Assembly (NCBI RefSeq): GCF_030704685.1
Contig: NZ_JAUZDX010000002.1
Span: forward strand, 372,001 to 436,000
Reading direction: 5' to 3'
DNA length: 64,000 nt
Source of the DNA: Acidovorax sp. A1169
GTDB taxonomy: Bacteria; Pseudomonadota; Gammaproteobacteria; Burkholderiales; Burkholderiaceae_C
The notes below the pieces were generated by a model. That model was not told the origin of the DNA. It was given only the letters and a program-made list of their open reading frames with translations, and searched no databases. Positions 27,129 to 39,166 of the stretch are shown piece after piece. The translations under genes were made by a program, and so were the position numbers. Within the stretch, counting starts at the first letter, position 1; every line of letters starts with the position of its first letter.

Positions 27129-28198
27129 TGCACGCGCGGGCGGGTGGGGTGGCCCAGCGCGTGGTGCGCTGGCAGGCGACGGCCGGGCGCAACCACCTGC
27201 CCTGGCAAAACACGCGCGACCCCTACCGGGTCTGGCTGTCCGAGATCATGCTGCAGCAGACCCAGGTGGGCACCGTGCTGGGCTACTACGCCCGCTTCCT
27301 CGAAAAATTCCCCGACGTGCAGGCCCTGGCCGCTGCCCCGCAGGACGAGGTCATGGGCCTGTGGAGCGGCCTGGGTTACTACAGCCGCGCACGCAACCTG
27401 CACGCCTGCGCCCAGGCCGTGGTGGCCCTGCACGGCGGGGCCTTCCCGCGCACGGCCGAGGTGCTGGCCACCTTGCCGGGTATCGGCCGCTCCACGGCCG
27501 GGGCGATTGCCTCCTTTTGCTTTGCCGAACGCACGCCCATCCTCGATGCCAATGTGCGCCGCGTGCTCACGCGGGTGCTGGGCTTCGACGCCGACCTGGC
27601 CGTGGCCAAGAACGAGCGCCTGCTCTGGGACCGGGCCGAGGCGCTGCTGCCCGTGGACGACCTCGCCAACGCCATGCCGCGCTACACCCAGGGGCTGATG
27701 GACCTGGGCGCCTCGCTGTGCAGCCCGCGCGCGCCCGACTGCCCGCCCTGCCCGCTGCTGGACATCTGCGTGGCTGGCCAGGCCGGCGATGCCGAGCGCT
27801 ACCCGGTGCGCACGCGCAAGCTCAAGCGCCGGGCCGAATCGTGGTGGCTGCTGGTGATGCGCGATGGTGAGGGCCGTGTGTGGCTGGAGCGCCGACCCGA
27901 TTCGGGCATCTGGGCCGGGCTGTTCTGCCTGCCGGTGTTCGCCGACGAGGCGCACGTGCACGACCATCTGGCGCACCTGCCGGTGCCGGTGGCGCCGGGG
28001 CAAACCGAGGCGCTGGGCGGCTTCATGCATGTGCTGACGCACCGGGACCTGCACTTGCACCCCGTGGTGCTCAGCGTGCCCGTGGCGCTCGACGCGACCG
28101 GGGAGGGCGGCTGGTTCAGCGCCAGCGAGTGGGAAGGGATGGGGCTGCCCGCGCCCATCCGCAAGCTGCTGGGCAATCTCTTCGGCGGCCTGCTGTAA
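27128..28198 (+). CDS. mutY: A/G-specific adenine glycosylase
   Basis: MutY removes adenine opposite 8-oxoguanine. The N-terminal domain has WLSEIMLQQTQV with the catalytic Glu and the helix-hairpin-helix LPGIGRSTAGAIASF. PILDANVRRV carries the catalytic Asp, and the 4Fe-4S cluster is C-x6-C-x2-C-x5-C (CSPRAPDCPPCPLLDIC). A NUDIX-like C-terminal domain reads the 8-oxoG. Length 356. The ATG overlaps the stop of the dynamin-like gene. It converges on rapZ with 11 bp between. Confidence 0.95.
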   Translation: MHARAGGVAQRVVRWQATAGRNHLPWQNTRDPYRVWLSEIMLQQTQVGTVLGYYARFLEKFPDVQALAAAPQDEVMGLWSGLGYYSRARNLHACAQAVVALHGGAFPRTAEVLATLPGIGRSTAGAIASFCFAERTPILDANVRRVLTRVLGFDADLAVAKNERLLWDRAEALLPVDDLANAMPRYTQGLMDLGASLCSPRAPDCPPCPLLDICVAGQAGDAERYPVRTRKLKRRAESWWLLVMRDGEGRVWLERRPDSGIWAGLFCLPVFADEAHVHDHLAHLPVPVAPGQTEALGGFMHVLTHRDLHLHPVVLSVPVALDATGEGGWFSASEWEGMGLPAPIRKLLGNLFGGLL

Positions 28199-28209
28199 GG
28201 CGCGCCCGC

Positions 28210-29088
28210 TCAGCGCCCGTCGAGTTCGCGGTGGCGTCGCAGGGTGGCCCAGCGCTTGCCAAAGGCCTCGGCCAGGCGCTCCACCAGGTACACCGAGCGG
28301 TGCTGGCCACCGGTGCAGCCGATGGCCACCGTCACATAGCTGCGGTGGTTGCGGTCCAGCATCTCCAGCCAGTGGGCCAGGAAGCCCTCGATGTGCCCCT
28401 GCATCAGCGACACGTCCGGTTGCGCGCGCAGGAAGTCGGCCACGGGGGCGTCCAGCCCCGTCTGGTCGCGCAGCTCGGGCTCGTAGTGCGGATTGGGCAG
28501 CATGCGCACGTCGAACACGTAGTCCGCATCCACCGGTATGCCGCGCTTGAAGGCGAAGGACTGGAACACCAGGGTCAGCTGCCCCGGCGCCGTCGCCATC
28601 AGCGTCTTTACGTAACTTTGCAGTTGCGAGGAGCGGATGGCGCTGGTGTCGATGACGTGCGCCTCCTCGCGCAGGTCAGCCAGCAGCTCGCGCTCGAGCT
28701 CGATGATCTGCACCAGCGCGCGCCGGCCCTGCTTGAGGGTGTCCGGAGTCAGTTCGTCGTGCGACAGCGGGTGGCGCCGGCGCGTTTCGGAAAAACGCCG
28801 AACCAGCGTGTCGATGGTCGCATCAAGGAACAGCGAGTGCACCACCACTCCCTGCTTGCGCAGCCGGTCAAGCTCCAGCGGCACCAGTGGCAGGGAGGTG
28901 GCGCTGCGCACGTCCATGGCGATGGCAACCCGGTTGCCGTGGTGGCGGTGCTCCAATGCCACGAAGGCGGGCAGCAGCTCGGGCGGCAGGTTGTCCACGC
29001 AGTAGTAGCCCGCATCCTCCAGGGCATGCAGTGCCACCGACTTGCCGGAGCCGGACATGCCCGTGATCAGCACAATCTCAAGCGCCAT
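28210..29088 (-). CDS. rapZ: RNase adapter protein RapZ
   Basis: RapZ is a nucleotide-binding protein; in E. coli it guides RNase E to the small RNA GlmZ to control amino-sugar synthesis. The 292-residue protein has Walker A GMSGSGKS (10-17), DNLPPELLP, and the conserved C-terminal [15 protein letters not shown]. Start at 29088 overlaps the 3' end of recN by 11 bases, so nadK-recN-rapZ is an operon. The frame is open upstream inside recN, but the family start is clear. Confidence 0.93.
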   Translation of the reverse strand: MALEIVLITGMSGSGKSVALHALEDAGYYCVDNLPPELLPAFVALEHRHHGNRVAIAMDVRSATSLPLVPLELDRLRKQGVVVHSLFLDATIDTLVRRFSETRRRHPLSHDELTPDTLKQGRRALVQIIELERELLADLREEAHVIDTSAIRSSQLQSYVKTLMATAPGQLTLVFQSFAFKRGIPVDADYVFDVRMLPNPHYEPELRDQTGLDAPVADFLRAQPDVSLMQGHIEGFLAHWLEMLDRNHRSYVTVAIGCTGGQHRSVYLVERLAEAFGKRWATLRRHRELDGR

Positions 29089-30802
29089 CGGTTGCCTTTT
29101 TCGTGATCTTCCTCTTGGGGCTGCGGGCGGGCGGCGCAACTGGCGCCGGTGGCGGAGCGACATCGAGCATCTCACGCGCGTGGGCCACGGTGGCCTTGCT
29201 GGAATCGTCGCCGCCCAGCATGCGGGCCACTTCGGAGATGCGGTCCTTGCCCTGCACGGCCACCACCTGGCTGGCCGTGCCCTTGGCGCCGCTGCGCTTG
29301 GAGACCACCAGGTGGTGGTCGGCGCGCGCGGCCACCTTGGGCAGGTGGGTCACGGTGAGCACCTGGCGGTCGCGTCCCAGTTGCTGCATGAGCCGGCCCA
29401 CGGTGTCGGCCACGGCCCCGCCCACACCCGAGTCCACCTCGTCGAAGATCAGCGTGGGCGCCTCGCCCAGGGCGCTGGTGGTGACCGAGATCGCCAGGGA
29501 GATGCGCGACAGCTCGCCGCCCGAGGCCACCTTGCCGATGGGCCGGGGGCTTGCGCCCGGGTGGCCCGCCACGAGGAAGGCCACGTCGTCCGTGCCGTGG
29601 GCGGCAGGCTCGGCCAGCTTGCCCAGGGCCACCTCGAACTGGCCGCCGGCCATGCCCAGGCCCTGCATGGCGTGGGTGATGGCGGCCGACAGCCGGGGGG
29701 CGCCCTTGGCCCGCGCCAGCGACAGGGCGCGCGCGGCGGCCTGGTAGGCACGGGCGCTGGCGGTTTCGGCCTTTTCCAGGGCCATCAGGTCGGCTGCGGC
29801 GTCGAGCTGCTGCAGCTCGGCCTTCCAGCCGTGCAGCAATGCGGGCAGCTCCACGGGGCTGCGCTTGTAGCGCCGCGAGAGCGTCATCCACAGCGACAGG
29901 CGCGCATCCACGGCGGCCAGGCGCTCGGGGTCCAGGTCGTTGTGGCGCAGGTAGGCGTGCAGCGAATGCACCACATCGCCGGCCTGCGCCACGGCGGAGT
30001 TGAGGATGTCGGCGGCGCTGGCAAATTCGGCTTCGAGGTGCTCGTGGTCCTGCAGAAGGTCCTGCGCGCGGGAGAGGCCTTCCAGCGCGCCGCCCCCATC
30101 GTCGCCGGACAAGGCGGCGATGGCGGCGTTGGCCGCATCCATCAGCGCCGAGGCGTTGGACAGGCGCTTGTGCTGCGCGTCGAGCTCGGGCCACTCGTCA
30201 TCGCCCGGGGCCAGCTTGTCTACTTCGGCAATCTGCCACTGCAGGCGCTCGCGCTCCTGCTGCAGGGTGGCCTGGGCAGCGCGGGCCTGGGCCAGGGCCT
30301 TCTGGTCCTGGCGCCACCGGTTCCAGCGCTCGACGGTGGGTCGGTCGCTGGTTCCGGCGTAGGCGTCGAGCAGGCCGCGCACCGATTCAGGCCGGGTCAG
30401 GCTCTGCCAGGCGTGTTGGCCGTGGATGTCCAGCAGCAGCTCACCGAGCGCGCGCAGTTGCGTGGCCGTGGCGGGCGTGCCGTTGATCCAGCCGCGGCTC
30501 TTGCCCTGGGTGTCCACCGTGCGGCGCAGCAGCAACAGGTCCTCGCCCTCCAGCCCCGCCTTTTCGAGCCAGGGCCGGATGTGGCCGGGCGCGTCGAATT
30601 CGGCGCACACGTCGGTGCGCGCACAGCCTTCGCGCACCAGCGCGGCATCGGCCCGGGCGCCGAGCACCAGTTGCACAGCGTCGATGAGGATGGACTTGCC
30701 GGCCCCGGTCTCGCCGGTGAGCACGGTGAAGCCACTCTGCAGCTCCAGCTCCAGCGATTGGACGATGACGAAATCACGCAGCGTGATGCGCCTCAGGGCC
30801 AT
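29078..30802 (-). CDS. recN: DNA repair protein RecN
   Basis: RecN is an SMC-like ATPase that holds DNA ends together during double-strand-break repair. The 574-residue protein has Walker A GETGAGKS (30-37), a long Ala/Arg/Gln-rich coiled coil in the middle, the ABC signature [13 protein letters not shown], and Walker [14 protein letters not shown] basic PKRKITKK tail follows a Pro-rich stretch. It begins two bases after the nadK stop and overlaps rapZ at its end. Confidence 0.95.
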   Translation of the reverse strand: MALRRITLRDFVIVQSLELELQSGFTVLTGETGAGKSILIDAVQLVLGARADAALVREGCARTDVCAEFDAPGHIRPWLEKAGLEGEDLLLLRRTVDTQGKSRGWINGTPATATQLRALGELLLDIHGQHAWQSLTRPESVRGLLDAYAGTSDRPTVERWNRWRQDQKALAQARAAQATLQQERERLQWQIAEVDKLAPGDDEWPELDAQHKRLSNASALMDAANAAIAALSGDDGGGALEGLSRAQDLLQDHEHLEAEFASAADILNSAVAQAGDVVHSLHAYLRHNDLDPERLAAVDARLSLWMTLSRRYKRSPVELPALLHGWKAELQQLDAAADLMALEKAETASARAYQAAARALSLARAKGAPRLSAAITHAMQGLGMAGGQFEVALGKLAEPAAHGTDDVAFLVAGHPGASPRPIGKVASGGELSRISLAISVTTSALGEAPTLIFDEVDSGVGGAVADTVGRLMQQLGRDRQVLTVTHLPKVAARADHHLVVSKRSGAKGTASQVVAVQGKDRISEVARMLGGDDSSKATVAHAREMLDVAPPPAPVAPPARSPKRKITKKATDGA

Positions 30803-30804
30803 GG

Positions 30805-31716
30805 TCAGGAGCCCCCTTCGTTCCAGCGCAGCTTCTTGCGCAGGGTGGCAAAGTAGTTCCAGCCCAGCGGGTGCAGAAAGCGCACGCAGTGCTCGGAGCG
30901 CTGCACCAGGATGCGGTCGCCGTGCAGCAGCGAGGCCAATGACTGCATGTCGAAATTGGCGCTCACGTCGCGGCCGCTGACCACCTCGACGGCGATCTCG
31001 GTGGCATCCGACAGCACGATGGGCCGGTTGGACAAGGTGTGCGGTGCGATCGGCACCAGCACCCAGCCGGGGATCGAGGGGTGCAGCATGGGCCCGCCGG
31101 CCGACAGCGCGTAGGCCGTGGAGCCCGTGGGCGAGGCGATGATCAGGCCGTCGGCCCGCTGGTTGGCCACGAAGCGGCCACCCACTTCCACGCGCAGCTC
31201 CACCATGCCCGAGGTGGCGCCGCGGTTCACCACCACGTCGTTCATGGCCAGTGCCTCGAAGACCACCTGGCCGTCGCGCACCACGCGGGCGTGCATCAGC
31301 GGGCGCAGGTCTTCTTCGTACTCGCCCTGCAGCATCGGGGGCAGGGTGGCCTGGTAGGTGTCAAAGGGAATGTCGGTGATGAAGCCCAGCCGCCCCTGGT
31401 TGATGCCGATCAACGGTGTCTTGTGGCGCGCCAGTTGCCGGCCTATGCCCAGCATGGTGCCGTCGCCCCCCACCACCAGCCCCAGGTCGCACTGGGTGCC
31501 GATGGTGTCCACGTCCATCGCCGCGTAACCGGTCAGGCCGGTGTTGGCGGCGGTCTCGGCCTCCAGCACCACGGTGCAGCCCTGGCCCTGCAGAAACTGG
31601 GCGATGTCCTGCAGGGCCTGGCGCGAGCTCTCGGTCATGGACGAGGCAACTGCAGCCGTAGCCGGTGCCTGCTGGTACTTGCCGATGAGCGCTACATGGC
31701 GGAAATTGGAGGTCAT
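30805..31716 (-). CDS. nadK: NAD kinase
   Basis: NadK phosphorylates NAD to NADP. The roughly 303-residue protein has the family motif [22 protein letters not shown] and the NE/D-containing NDVVVNRG. The ATG at 31716 is preferred to a TTG six bases upstream; no strong ribosome site helps choose. hrcA is divergent, with 210 bp between. It leads the nadK-recN-rapZ operon. Confidence 0.95.
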   Translation of the reverse strand: MTSNFRHVALIGKYQQAPATAAVASSMTESSRQALQDIAQFLQGQGCTVVLEAETAANTGLTGYAAMDVDTIGTQCDLGLVVGGDGTMLGIGRQLARHKTPLIGINQGRLGFITDIPFDTYQATLPPMLQGEYEEDLRPLMHARVVRDGQVVFEALAMNDVVVNRGATSGMVELRVEVGGRFVANQRADGLIIASPTGSTAYALSAGGPMLHPSIPGWVLVPIAPHTLSNRPIVLSDATEIAVEVVSGRDVSANFDMQSLASLLHGDRILVQRSEHCVRFLHPLGWNYFATLRKKLRWNEGGS

Positions 31717-31926
31717 CGTCAAATTACATCATTGTTGTAGGAACACTGGGCCTGGGCGGGGCCTTGCATGTGCCGCTGCGGCCGCCGTGGGCCGCGAAGG
31801 CGCCAGCTGAAACGGCCCAAACCGTGCTCGGTGTTTAATGCTAGTGCATCCCATGCGGACTGCTCCGTACAACGATAGACGAAACCCGACAGGGAATCAC
31901 CCACTTCCCTCATTAAAATCGACCGC

Positions 31927-32925
31927 ATGCTCGATGACCGCGCCAAGTTGTTGCTCAAAGCGCTCGTGGAGCGCTACATAGCCGATGGGCAGCCCATCGG
32001 CTCGCGCACGCTCTCGCGCGCCTCCGGCATGGACCTGTCGCCGGCGACCATCCGCAACGTGATGGCCGACCTGGAGGAACTGGGCCTGATCGCCAGCCCG
32101 CACACCTCTGCGGGGCGCATTCCCACGGCAAAGGGCTACCGCCTGTTCGTGGACACCATGTTGACCGTGCAGCGTGACCCTTTGATTTCACCCCCGCTGG
32201 CACCCGAGCAGCCGCAGAAGGTGATCGCCAACGCCGCCAACCTGCTGTCCAACCTGTCGCAGTTCGTGGGTGTGGTGATGGCACCACGGCGCACCTCGGT
32301 GTTCCGGCACATCGAATTCCTCCGGCTGTCGGAGCGGCGCTTCCTGGTGATCATCGTCTCGCCCGAGGGCGACGTGCAAAACCGTGTGATCTTCACCGAC
32401 ATCGACCATTCGCAGTCGCAGCTCATCGAGGCCGCCAATTTCCTCAACGCCAACTACGCCGGCCTGGCCATGGAGCAGGTACGCGAGCGCCTCAAATCCG
32501 AGGTAGACGCGTTGCGCGGCGAGATCGGCACGCTCATGCAGGCGGCCGTCAACGTGGGCTCGGAGGGCGAGGCGCAGGACGAGGTGGTCATCTCGGGCGA
32601 GCGCAACCTGTTGTCGGTAAGCGATTTCTCCAGCGACATGGGCAACTTGCGACGCGCCTTCGATCTCTTCGAGCAGAAGACGCAGATCCTGCGCCTCATG
32701 GATTTTTCCAGCCAGGCCGAGGGCGTGCGCATCTACATCGGTGGCGAAAGCCAGGTCGTGCCCTTCGAGGAACTCTCCATCGTGAGCTCACCTTACGAGG
32801 TGGATGGCAAGGTGGTCGGCACGCTCGGCGTGATCGGCCCCACGCGCATGCCCTACGACCGCATGATCCAGATCGTGGACATCACCTCCAAGCTGGTGTC
32901 CAACGCCCTCAGCCACCGCCGCTGA
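31927..32925 (+). CDS. hrcA: Heat-inducible transcription repressor HrcA
   Basis: HrcA represses chaperone genes by binding CIRCE elements. The 332-residue protein has an N-terminal winged helix ([28 protein letters not shown]) and the conserved [21 protein letters not shown] stretch (key parts), followed by a GAF-like domain. No CIRCE repeat (TTAGCACTC-N9-GAGTGCTAA) is visible in the 210-bp upstream gap or elsewhere that I looked in the window, so its targets lie outside. Confidence 0.95.
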   Translation: MLDDRAKLLLKALVERYIADGQPIGSRTLSRASGMDLSPATIRNVMADLEELGLIASPHTSAGRIPTAKGYRLFVDTMLTVQRDPLISPPLAPEQPQKVIANAANLLSNLSQFVGVVMAPRRTSVFRHIEFLRLSERRFLVIIVSPEGDVQNRVIFTDIDHSQSQLIEAANFLNANYAGLAMEQVRERLKSEVDALRGEIGTLMQAAVNVGSEGEAQDEVVISGERNLLSVSDFSSDMGNLRRAFDLFEQKTQILRLMDFSSQAEGVRIYIGGESQVVPFEELSIVSSPYEVDGKVVGTLGVIGPTRMPYDRMIQIVDITSKLVSNALSHRR

Positions 32926-32977
32926 GCGCCTGGATACCCCCTACAATACCGCGTGCCCCGTCTTCGGTCAGGTACAC

Positions 32978-33054
32978 GGGGCGTTAGCTCAGTTGGTTAG
33001 AGCAGAGGACTCATAATCCTTTGGTCGCGGGTTCAAGTCCCTCACGCCCTACCA
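32978..33054 (+). tRNA. tRNA with CAT anticodon (elongator Met, or Ile2)
   Basis: The 77-base cloverleaf has acceptor arms GGGGCGT and ACGCCCT, anticodon loop CTCATAA (CAT) and an encoded CCA. CAT-anticodon tRNAs are Met or the lysidine-modified Ile2. The acceptor pairs and T-arm do not settle this by eye; elongator Met is the default. It lies 52 bp after hrcA. Confidence 0.9.
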
Positions 33055-33078
33055 TATACAGCCTGGATAGGCTGCTAT

Positions 33079-33097
33079 AAAAACCGCAGCGGTTTTT
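33079..33097 (+). terminator. Rho-independent-like terminator after the CAT tRNA
   Basis: AAAAACCGC and GCGGTTTTT face each other around one base, giving effectively an AAAAACC/GGTTTTT stem with a 5-base loop and a T-rich end, 24 bp past the tRNA. Confidence 0.6.
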
Positions 33098-33573
33098 CGC
33101 AGTTCCCAGTTCTTTTCCGCAAATCACCACGGCAGCTTCACGTTCCGCCTTGCCTTGTGGCGGATGTCTTCGGCCGCCATGGCCGCTGGCGAGCCTCAGG
33201 ATGGCCCGCGCGGGCTTCGTTCCGGTAGCGGTATTGGCCTCGGCTGCCACCTTGGCGTGGGAAACCCTCATCTGATGTCGGCCTTGCCCTTTTCCATGGC
33301 CTGCGCTGGCAAACTAGGCTCTGTAGGACTTTGCGCCGATCGGGTGTCCGCATGTAACTTGTGCTCCACGTCACTGCGACGACTTCAAGTCATCGATACA
33401 TTCAAAGACACGCGATGTCACGCTTCTTGCAAGCCTTGGACTGCTCAGGGCTGCTGGCGTGGTTGCCTGTGCCAGCACGAGGGTTGGGTCGTCCTGGTCT
33501 GCGAGGTGGTGGGCTTGCTGGGGGAGGCGCCTGCCGACACTGCTCAGCCATTTTTATTTTTGGAGTCCATTCG
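33098..33573. other. No recognisable gene (476 bp)
   Basis: No open frame with a ribosome site or family pattern is visible on either strand. Short minus-strand frames running into the tRNA complement are typical artefacts. The 3' part probably holds the promoter and leader of the secreted-protein gene that starts at 33574 after TGGAGTCC. Base composition is less GC-rich than the flanks. Confidence 0.6.
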
Positions 33574-34701
33574 ATGCGGTATCTACTTGTTTTGTTTTTA
33601 GCTGCAGTGACCACGTTTGCCCAGGCTGCAAACTTCGTTTCGATGCACCAGTCTGCACACAGAATTGCCCTGTCCCTGGGGTCCGGCAGTGTTTACACCT
33701 TCGACACCAAGGTCGGCTTCAAGGAGCAGTACGCGCCCACCGGCGTGACGGGTTGCGCCATCGGTTTTGGCACGGGTGGCTGCGCCTTCCCTGGCGGTGG
33801 ATCGCTCTCCCTGCCTGAGTTCACTGGCTTCCAGATGCAGAACAAGGAATTCAAGATATTCATTCCTGCAGGCACCCGTTCGTTCCTGTTCTCGGGCTAT
33901 GCGGCCCAAGGCACCCAGTCGGCCTTCGTACTGCGCTACGGCAAGGAGCCGACCCGTGTCGCCGCCCTGAGCGGTAGTGAGTACCAAGCTGCACAGACCG
34001 GCGAACGCATCGACTCCGCGTTCACACGCCTGGTCAATGAAGACGTCGACCATTTCGTCGTGCACGACGGTGGTGGCACCCTGCGCTTCGTGGGCGGCCA
34101 GCTCGATGCCAACCGCAGCAGCACCGACCAGGGCAAATGGCTCTACGTGCGCCAGCTGAGCGGCGCCGCGCTGTACGACTACCAGGGCGCCATTGACGTC
34201 GACATGCCCAAGTACGCGGCCGGATACGCCAAGATCTCCTGGACCACCAGCCCCTTCCCTGACCCCGTCGATGCCGCAAGCCCTGGCGGGGGTGGTGGTA
34301 CCACCAATCCACCGGTTGCCGGCACGACGGTCACCACCTCCGTGCTCTCCACCGCCGGCCAGCCCCTCAGGCTGGATATCACGATGACCCAGTCGGCCGC
34401 TGAGGTCGCTGCCAATCCGAAGATCAGCACCTGGATTGCTGCGCGCATTCCCGCCAATGGCCTGTTCTACACGACGGATGTCTGGTTCTTCCGCAAGGTC
34501 GACGGTTGGGCCCAACTGGTGTTGCCGCTCCCTGAGACGGTGGCTTACTCGAGCCTGGGCACCAACGCCACGAGCCTGAAATTCACGCCCTCGCTGGACC
34601 TGACCGATACGGACCTGCGCGCCTTCAATGTCGAGGTGCATTTCGGCTACAAGACCAGCACGGGCGCCTTTGTGAGCAAGGGCAAGATCTGGCCCCAGTA
34701 A
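33574..34701 (+). CDS. Secreted protein of unknown family
   Basis: The 375-residue product starts with a signal peptide (RYLLVLFLAAVTTFAQAA) and is therefore exported. Residues about 20-235 are rich in Gly, Ser and aromatic residues in a beta-like pattern. A linker PGGGGGTTNPPVAG at about 237-250 separates it from a second beta-rich region of about 125 residues ending FVSKGKIWPQ. No cysteine-rich or catalytic motif and no membrane helix after the signal are visible. I do not recognise the family. It is monocistronic: a tRNA lies upstream and a strong terminator follows. Confidence 0.8.
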   Translation: MRYLLVLFLAAVTTFAQAANFVSMHQSAHRIALSLGSGSVYTFDTKVGFKEQYAPTGVTGCAIGFGTGGCAFPGGGSLSLPEFTGFQMQNKEFKIFIPAGTRSFLFSGYAAQGTQSAFVLRYGKEPTRVAALSGSEYQAAQTGERIDSAFTRLVNEDVDHFVVHDGGGTLRFVGGQLDANRSSTDQGKWLYVRQLSGAALYDYQGAIDVDMPKYAAGYAKISWTTSPFPDPVDAASPGGGGGTTNPPVAGTTVTTSVLSTAGQPLRLDITMTQSAAEVAANPKISTWIAARIPANGLFYTTDVWFFRKVDGWAQLVLPLPETVAYSSLGTNATSLKFTPSLDLTDTDLRAFNVEVHFGYKTSTGAFVSKGKIWPQ

Positions 34702-34738
34702 ATGGGTCGGCGCAGGCGCGCCGCTCACCTGGTTCTGC

Positions 34739-34761
34739 AAAGGCCCTTCGGGGCCTTTTTG
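34739..34761 (+). terminator. Rho-independent terminator of the secreted-protein gene
   Basis: AAAGGCCC-TTCG-GGGCCTTTTT is a perfect stem with a TTCG tetraloop and T run, 38 bases past the stop. Confidence 0.92.
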
Positions 34762-34999
34762 CATGGAACTGCCGAGCAGGGGGCAGGGCGACAATGGCCA
34801 GTGCAGGCCTGCTGCCTCGCACCGGTGCAAGCGCGGCACTCCGCCAGGGCGCGGTGCGGACCCATGCGGGGCGGCAGGCCAATAAATTTGGCGTTTTTGC
34901 CTGAAGGCCCCTCCGGGGTGCACTACAATACAGGCAGCAGATGAGTTCTGTGAATGCCTTCGGATGTTTCTGGTGGTGAACACAGAAAGCAGCGATTTT

Positions 35000-35028
35000 T
35001 TGAAATGTTGAAAAATCCATGCTATAAT
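35000..35028 (+). promoter_or_regulatory. Sigma-70 promoter of tRNA-Arg
   Basis: TTGAAA at 35000-35005 and TATAAT at 35023-35028 are 17 bp apart, a near-consensus promoter ending 10 bp before the tRNA. The remainder of the 337-bp gap between the secreted-protein gene and the tRNA holds only the upstream terminator. Confidence 0.85.
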
Positions 35029-35038
35029 TTGAAGCTCA

Positions 35039-35115
35039 GCGGCTGTAGCTCAGTTGGATAGAGTACTTGGCTACGAACCAAGGGGTCGTGGGTTCAATTC
35101 CTGCCAGCCGCACCA
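35039..35115 (+). tRNA. tRNA-Arg (anticodon ACG)
   Basis: The 77-base cloverleaf has acceptor arms GCGGCTG and CAGCCGC, anticodon loop CTACGAA (ACG), a T loop of the GTTCAATTC type, and an encoded CCA. A promoter and terminator frame it as a single unit. Confidence 0.95.
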
Positions 35116-35121
35116 ACAGGT

Positions 35122-35155
35122 AAGCCCTGATATCGCAAGATATCAGGGCTTTTTC
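35122..35155 (+). terminator. Rho-independent terminator of tRNA-Arg
   Basis: AAGCCCTGATATC-GCAA-GATATCAGGGCTT is a perfect 13-bp stem with a GCAA tetraloop followed by a T run, six bases past the tRNA. Confidence 0.95.
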
Positions 35156-35302
35156 CTTTGCATTTGCCTTTCCTGGCTGTTGGTTCCGGGGCGCCGATCT
35201 GTGCCCATTTGCGAAATGAACCTCGCTTGCGCTCCCCTGCGGCCTTATGCTGCTGCTCCAACAAGATGCAGCCACATCGAGCTGCCGACGGGAGGGATGG
35301 AA

Positions 35303-35773
35303 ATGAACAGCGCAAGAACGAGGGGTGTGTCCACGCTCGCTTTCATGGCGGGCCTGGCCGTGCTGCTGGTGGCGGCTTTTGCCTGGGGTGGCTACCAGAA
35401 GGCCCAGCGCAAGGCAGAGGCGGCCCACGCCATCGTGGTGGCCAACGAGCGCCTGGACAAGGCCCACAAGCAGTGGATGGATGCCATGCAGGTGGTCCGC
35501 AGCACGCCGCGCGTCGGCCTGTCCACGCCGGTGCTGACGATGCAGGCCCTGCGCCAGGAAGTGCACGGCCTGGCGCTGCCCCGGTGCCTGGAGAAAAGCC
35601 GCGAGTACTTCGTGGCGGGCATGGACGCCCAGCTGGAGGGCATTGTGGCTTTCATCCGTGCCGACATGGACAAGGAGGCCTTGCGTGCCTACACCACGGC
35701 CAAGACACGGCTGATGAACGAGAACTTTGTGGAGTTCGGCAACAAGGCGTCCGCCTGCCCGGCGAACAGCTGA
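35303..35773 (+). CDS. Membrane-anchored protein of unknown function
   Basis: The 156-residue product has one N-terminal membrane helix (STLAFMAGLAVLLVAAFAW) and a helical, charged periplasmic domain containing two cysteines. No family is recognised. The ATG at 35303 is chosen because GGAGGG precedes it by six bases. An ATG six bases earlier would be too close, and the longer open frame runs back through the tRNA. It sits between tRNA-Arg and greB; a short 57-bp gap to greB allows co-transcription. Confidence 0.75.
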   Translation: MNSARTRGVSTLAFMAGLAVLLVAAFAWGGYQKAQRKAEAAHAIVVANERLDKAHKQWMDAMQVVRSTPRVGLSTPVLTMQALRQEVHGLALPRCLEKSREYFVAGMDAQLEGIVAFIRADMDKEALRAYTTAKTRLMNENFVEFGNKASACPANS

Positions 35774-35830
35774 AGCCGAGGGGCATGGGCCTCCCCGGAG
35801 TCGGTGCCGCCGCGCAGGTAACATGCCACC

Positions 35831-36421
35831 ATGAGCAAGGCTTTCACCAAGGAATCCGACACGCAGGCCGATGACGACGAAGGGCCTGCGCTGCCCCCCA
35901 TTCCGGCTGGGTCGCGCAACTACATGACACCTGCAGGCTATGCCCGGCTGCGCGGCGAGTTGCTGGACCTGATCGACAACGAGCGCCCGAAGATCGTCGA
36001 GGTGGTGCACTGGGCGGCCAGCAACGGCGACCGCTCGGAAAATGGCGACTACCTCTACGGCAAGAAGCGCCTGCGCGAGATCGACCGGCGCATCCGTTTT
36101 CTCACAAAGCGGCTCGAAGTGGCCGAGGTGGTGGACCCGCTGGTCCATGCCGGCAGCGACCAGGTGTTCTTCGGCGCCACCGTGACCTATGTGGACCAGG
36201 AAGACGCCACGAGCACTATCACCATCATGGGCATCGACGAGGCCGACAGCGGCCAGGGCCAGGTGAGCTGGGTGTCGCCCGTGGCGCGCGCCCTGCTCAA
36301 GAGCCGGGTGGGCGACGAGGTGCCGCTGCCCACGCCGGGCGGCGTGCGTTCGCTGGAGGTGCTGGAGGTGCGCTACGAGCGGCACGATCCGCCACCGCCG
36401 CAGGGGGCTGTAGACGCCTGA
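35831..36421 (+). CDS. greB: Transcription elongation factor GreB
   Basis: GreB enters the secondary channel of RNA polymerase and stimulates cleavage of backtracked RNA. After a charged 28-residue extension, the coiled coil starts at NYMTPAGYARLRGELLDL. The tip segment SNGDRSENGDYLYGKKRLREIDRR (key residues D and E) marks GreA/GreB, and the FKBP-like C-terminal domain follows. The YLYGKKRLREID stretch and 196-residue length favour GreB over GreA. It converges on spoT, with a repeat in the gap, the usual order in betaproteobacteria. Confidence 0.92.
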   Translation: MSKAFTKESDTQADDDEGPALPPIPAGSRNYMTPAGYARLRGELLDLIDNERPKIVEVVHWAASNGDRSENGDYLYGKKRLREIDRRIRFLTKRLEVAEVVDPLVHAGSDQVFFGATVTYVDQEDATSTITIMGIDEADSGQGQVSWVSPVARALLKSRVGDEVPLPTPGGVRSLEVLEVRYERHDPPPPQGAVDA

Positions 36422-36460
36422 ATGGCTGTGAAGTGGCGCCTCGCTATCGCCAGCCAGGCC

Positions 36461-36567
36461 CATTCGGATCTGGGTTCGGCCGGATGGCTAGGCGGGGAGC
36501 CGCAGACAGTGCTGTAGCACGGCAAGGCGACCCAACGACGCTATGCGGTCGAAGGCAAATCCGAATG
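36461..36567. repeat. 107-bp intergenic repeat with inverted ends (copy B)
   Basis: Inverted ends CATTCGGATCTG and CAAATCCGAATG match in 11 of 12 bases. On the minus strand, the interior matches copy A at 15136-15240 across CGCCTTGCCGTGCTACAGCA and the following CTGTCTGCGGC block. It ends one base before the spoT stop codon, between convergent greB and spoT. Confidence 0.85.
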
Positions 36568-36568
36568 A

Positions 36569-38845
<2,277 letters not shown>

Positions 38846-38886
38846 GCCTTAAATGTAGCGCGGGTGCGCAATACGGGTCGCCGAGG

Positions 38887-38916
38887 AAAAAAAAAGCACC
38901 GCATGAAAGCGGTGCT
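38887..38916 (-). terminator. Strong rho-independent terminator between rpoZ and spoT
   Basis: On the minus strand AGCACCGC pairs with GCGGTGCT around a 6-base loop and is followed by eight or nine T residues. It lies 27 bases past the rpoZ stop and before spoT, so spoT should need readthrough or its own promoter. Confidence 0.93.
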
Positions 38917-38943
38917 CTCGGGGGCCGGTGCCCACAGAAAGAC

Positions 38944-39147
38944 TCAACCAGGAACCTTCTTGAGCATTTCCAGGCCAACCTTGCCTTCGGCGATCTCGCG
39001 CAGGGCGGTCACGGCGGGTTTGTTGCGGCTTTCGATGCGCGGGGCATGGCCCTGGCTCAGCATGCGGGCGCGGTAGGTGGCGGCCAGCACGAGCTGAAAG
39101 CGGTTGGGGATCTTTTCCAGACAGTCTTCTACGGTGATGCGTGCCAT
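38944..39147 (-). CDS. rpoZ: DNA-directed RNA polymerase omega subunit
   Basis: Omega helps assemble RNA polymerase and forms part of a ppGpp-binding site. The 67-residue protein starts [20 protein letters not shown] and has the family's ARxL region [11 protein letters not shown] and [10 protein letters not shown]. The start at 39147 follows GGAG; the longer frame runs into gmk. It lies 19 bp after gmk. Confidence 0.95.
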   Translation of the reverse strand: MARITVEDCLEKIPNRFQLVLAATYRARMLSQGHAPRIESRNKPAVTALREIAEGKVGLEMLKKVPG

Positions 39148-39166
39148 CGGTGGGTACTCCGGGGAT

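Noticed and set aside
33011..33271. Minus-strand frame ending in a REGLEPATKGL-type peptide
   Set aside because: This peptide is the familiar artefact of translating the complement of a tRNA gene.
33055..35038. Genomic island inserted at a tRNA
   Set aside because: No integrase and no direct repeat of the tRNA 3' end was found on the other side.
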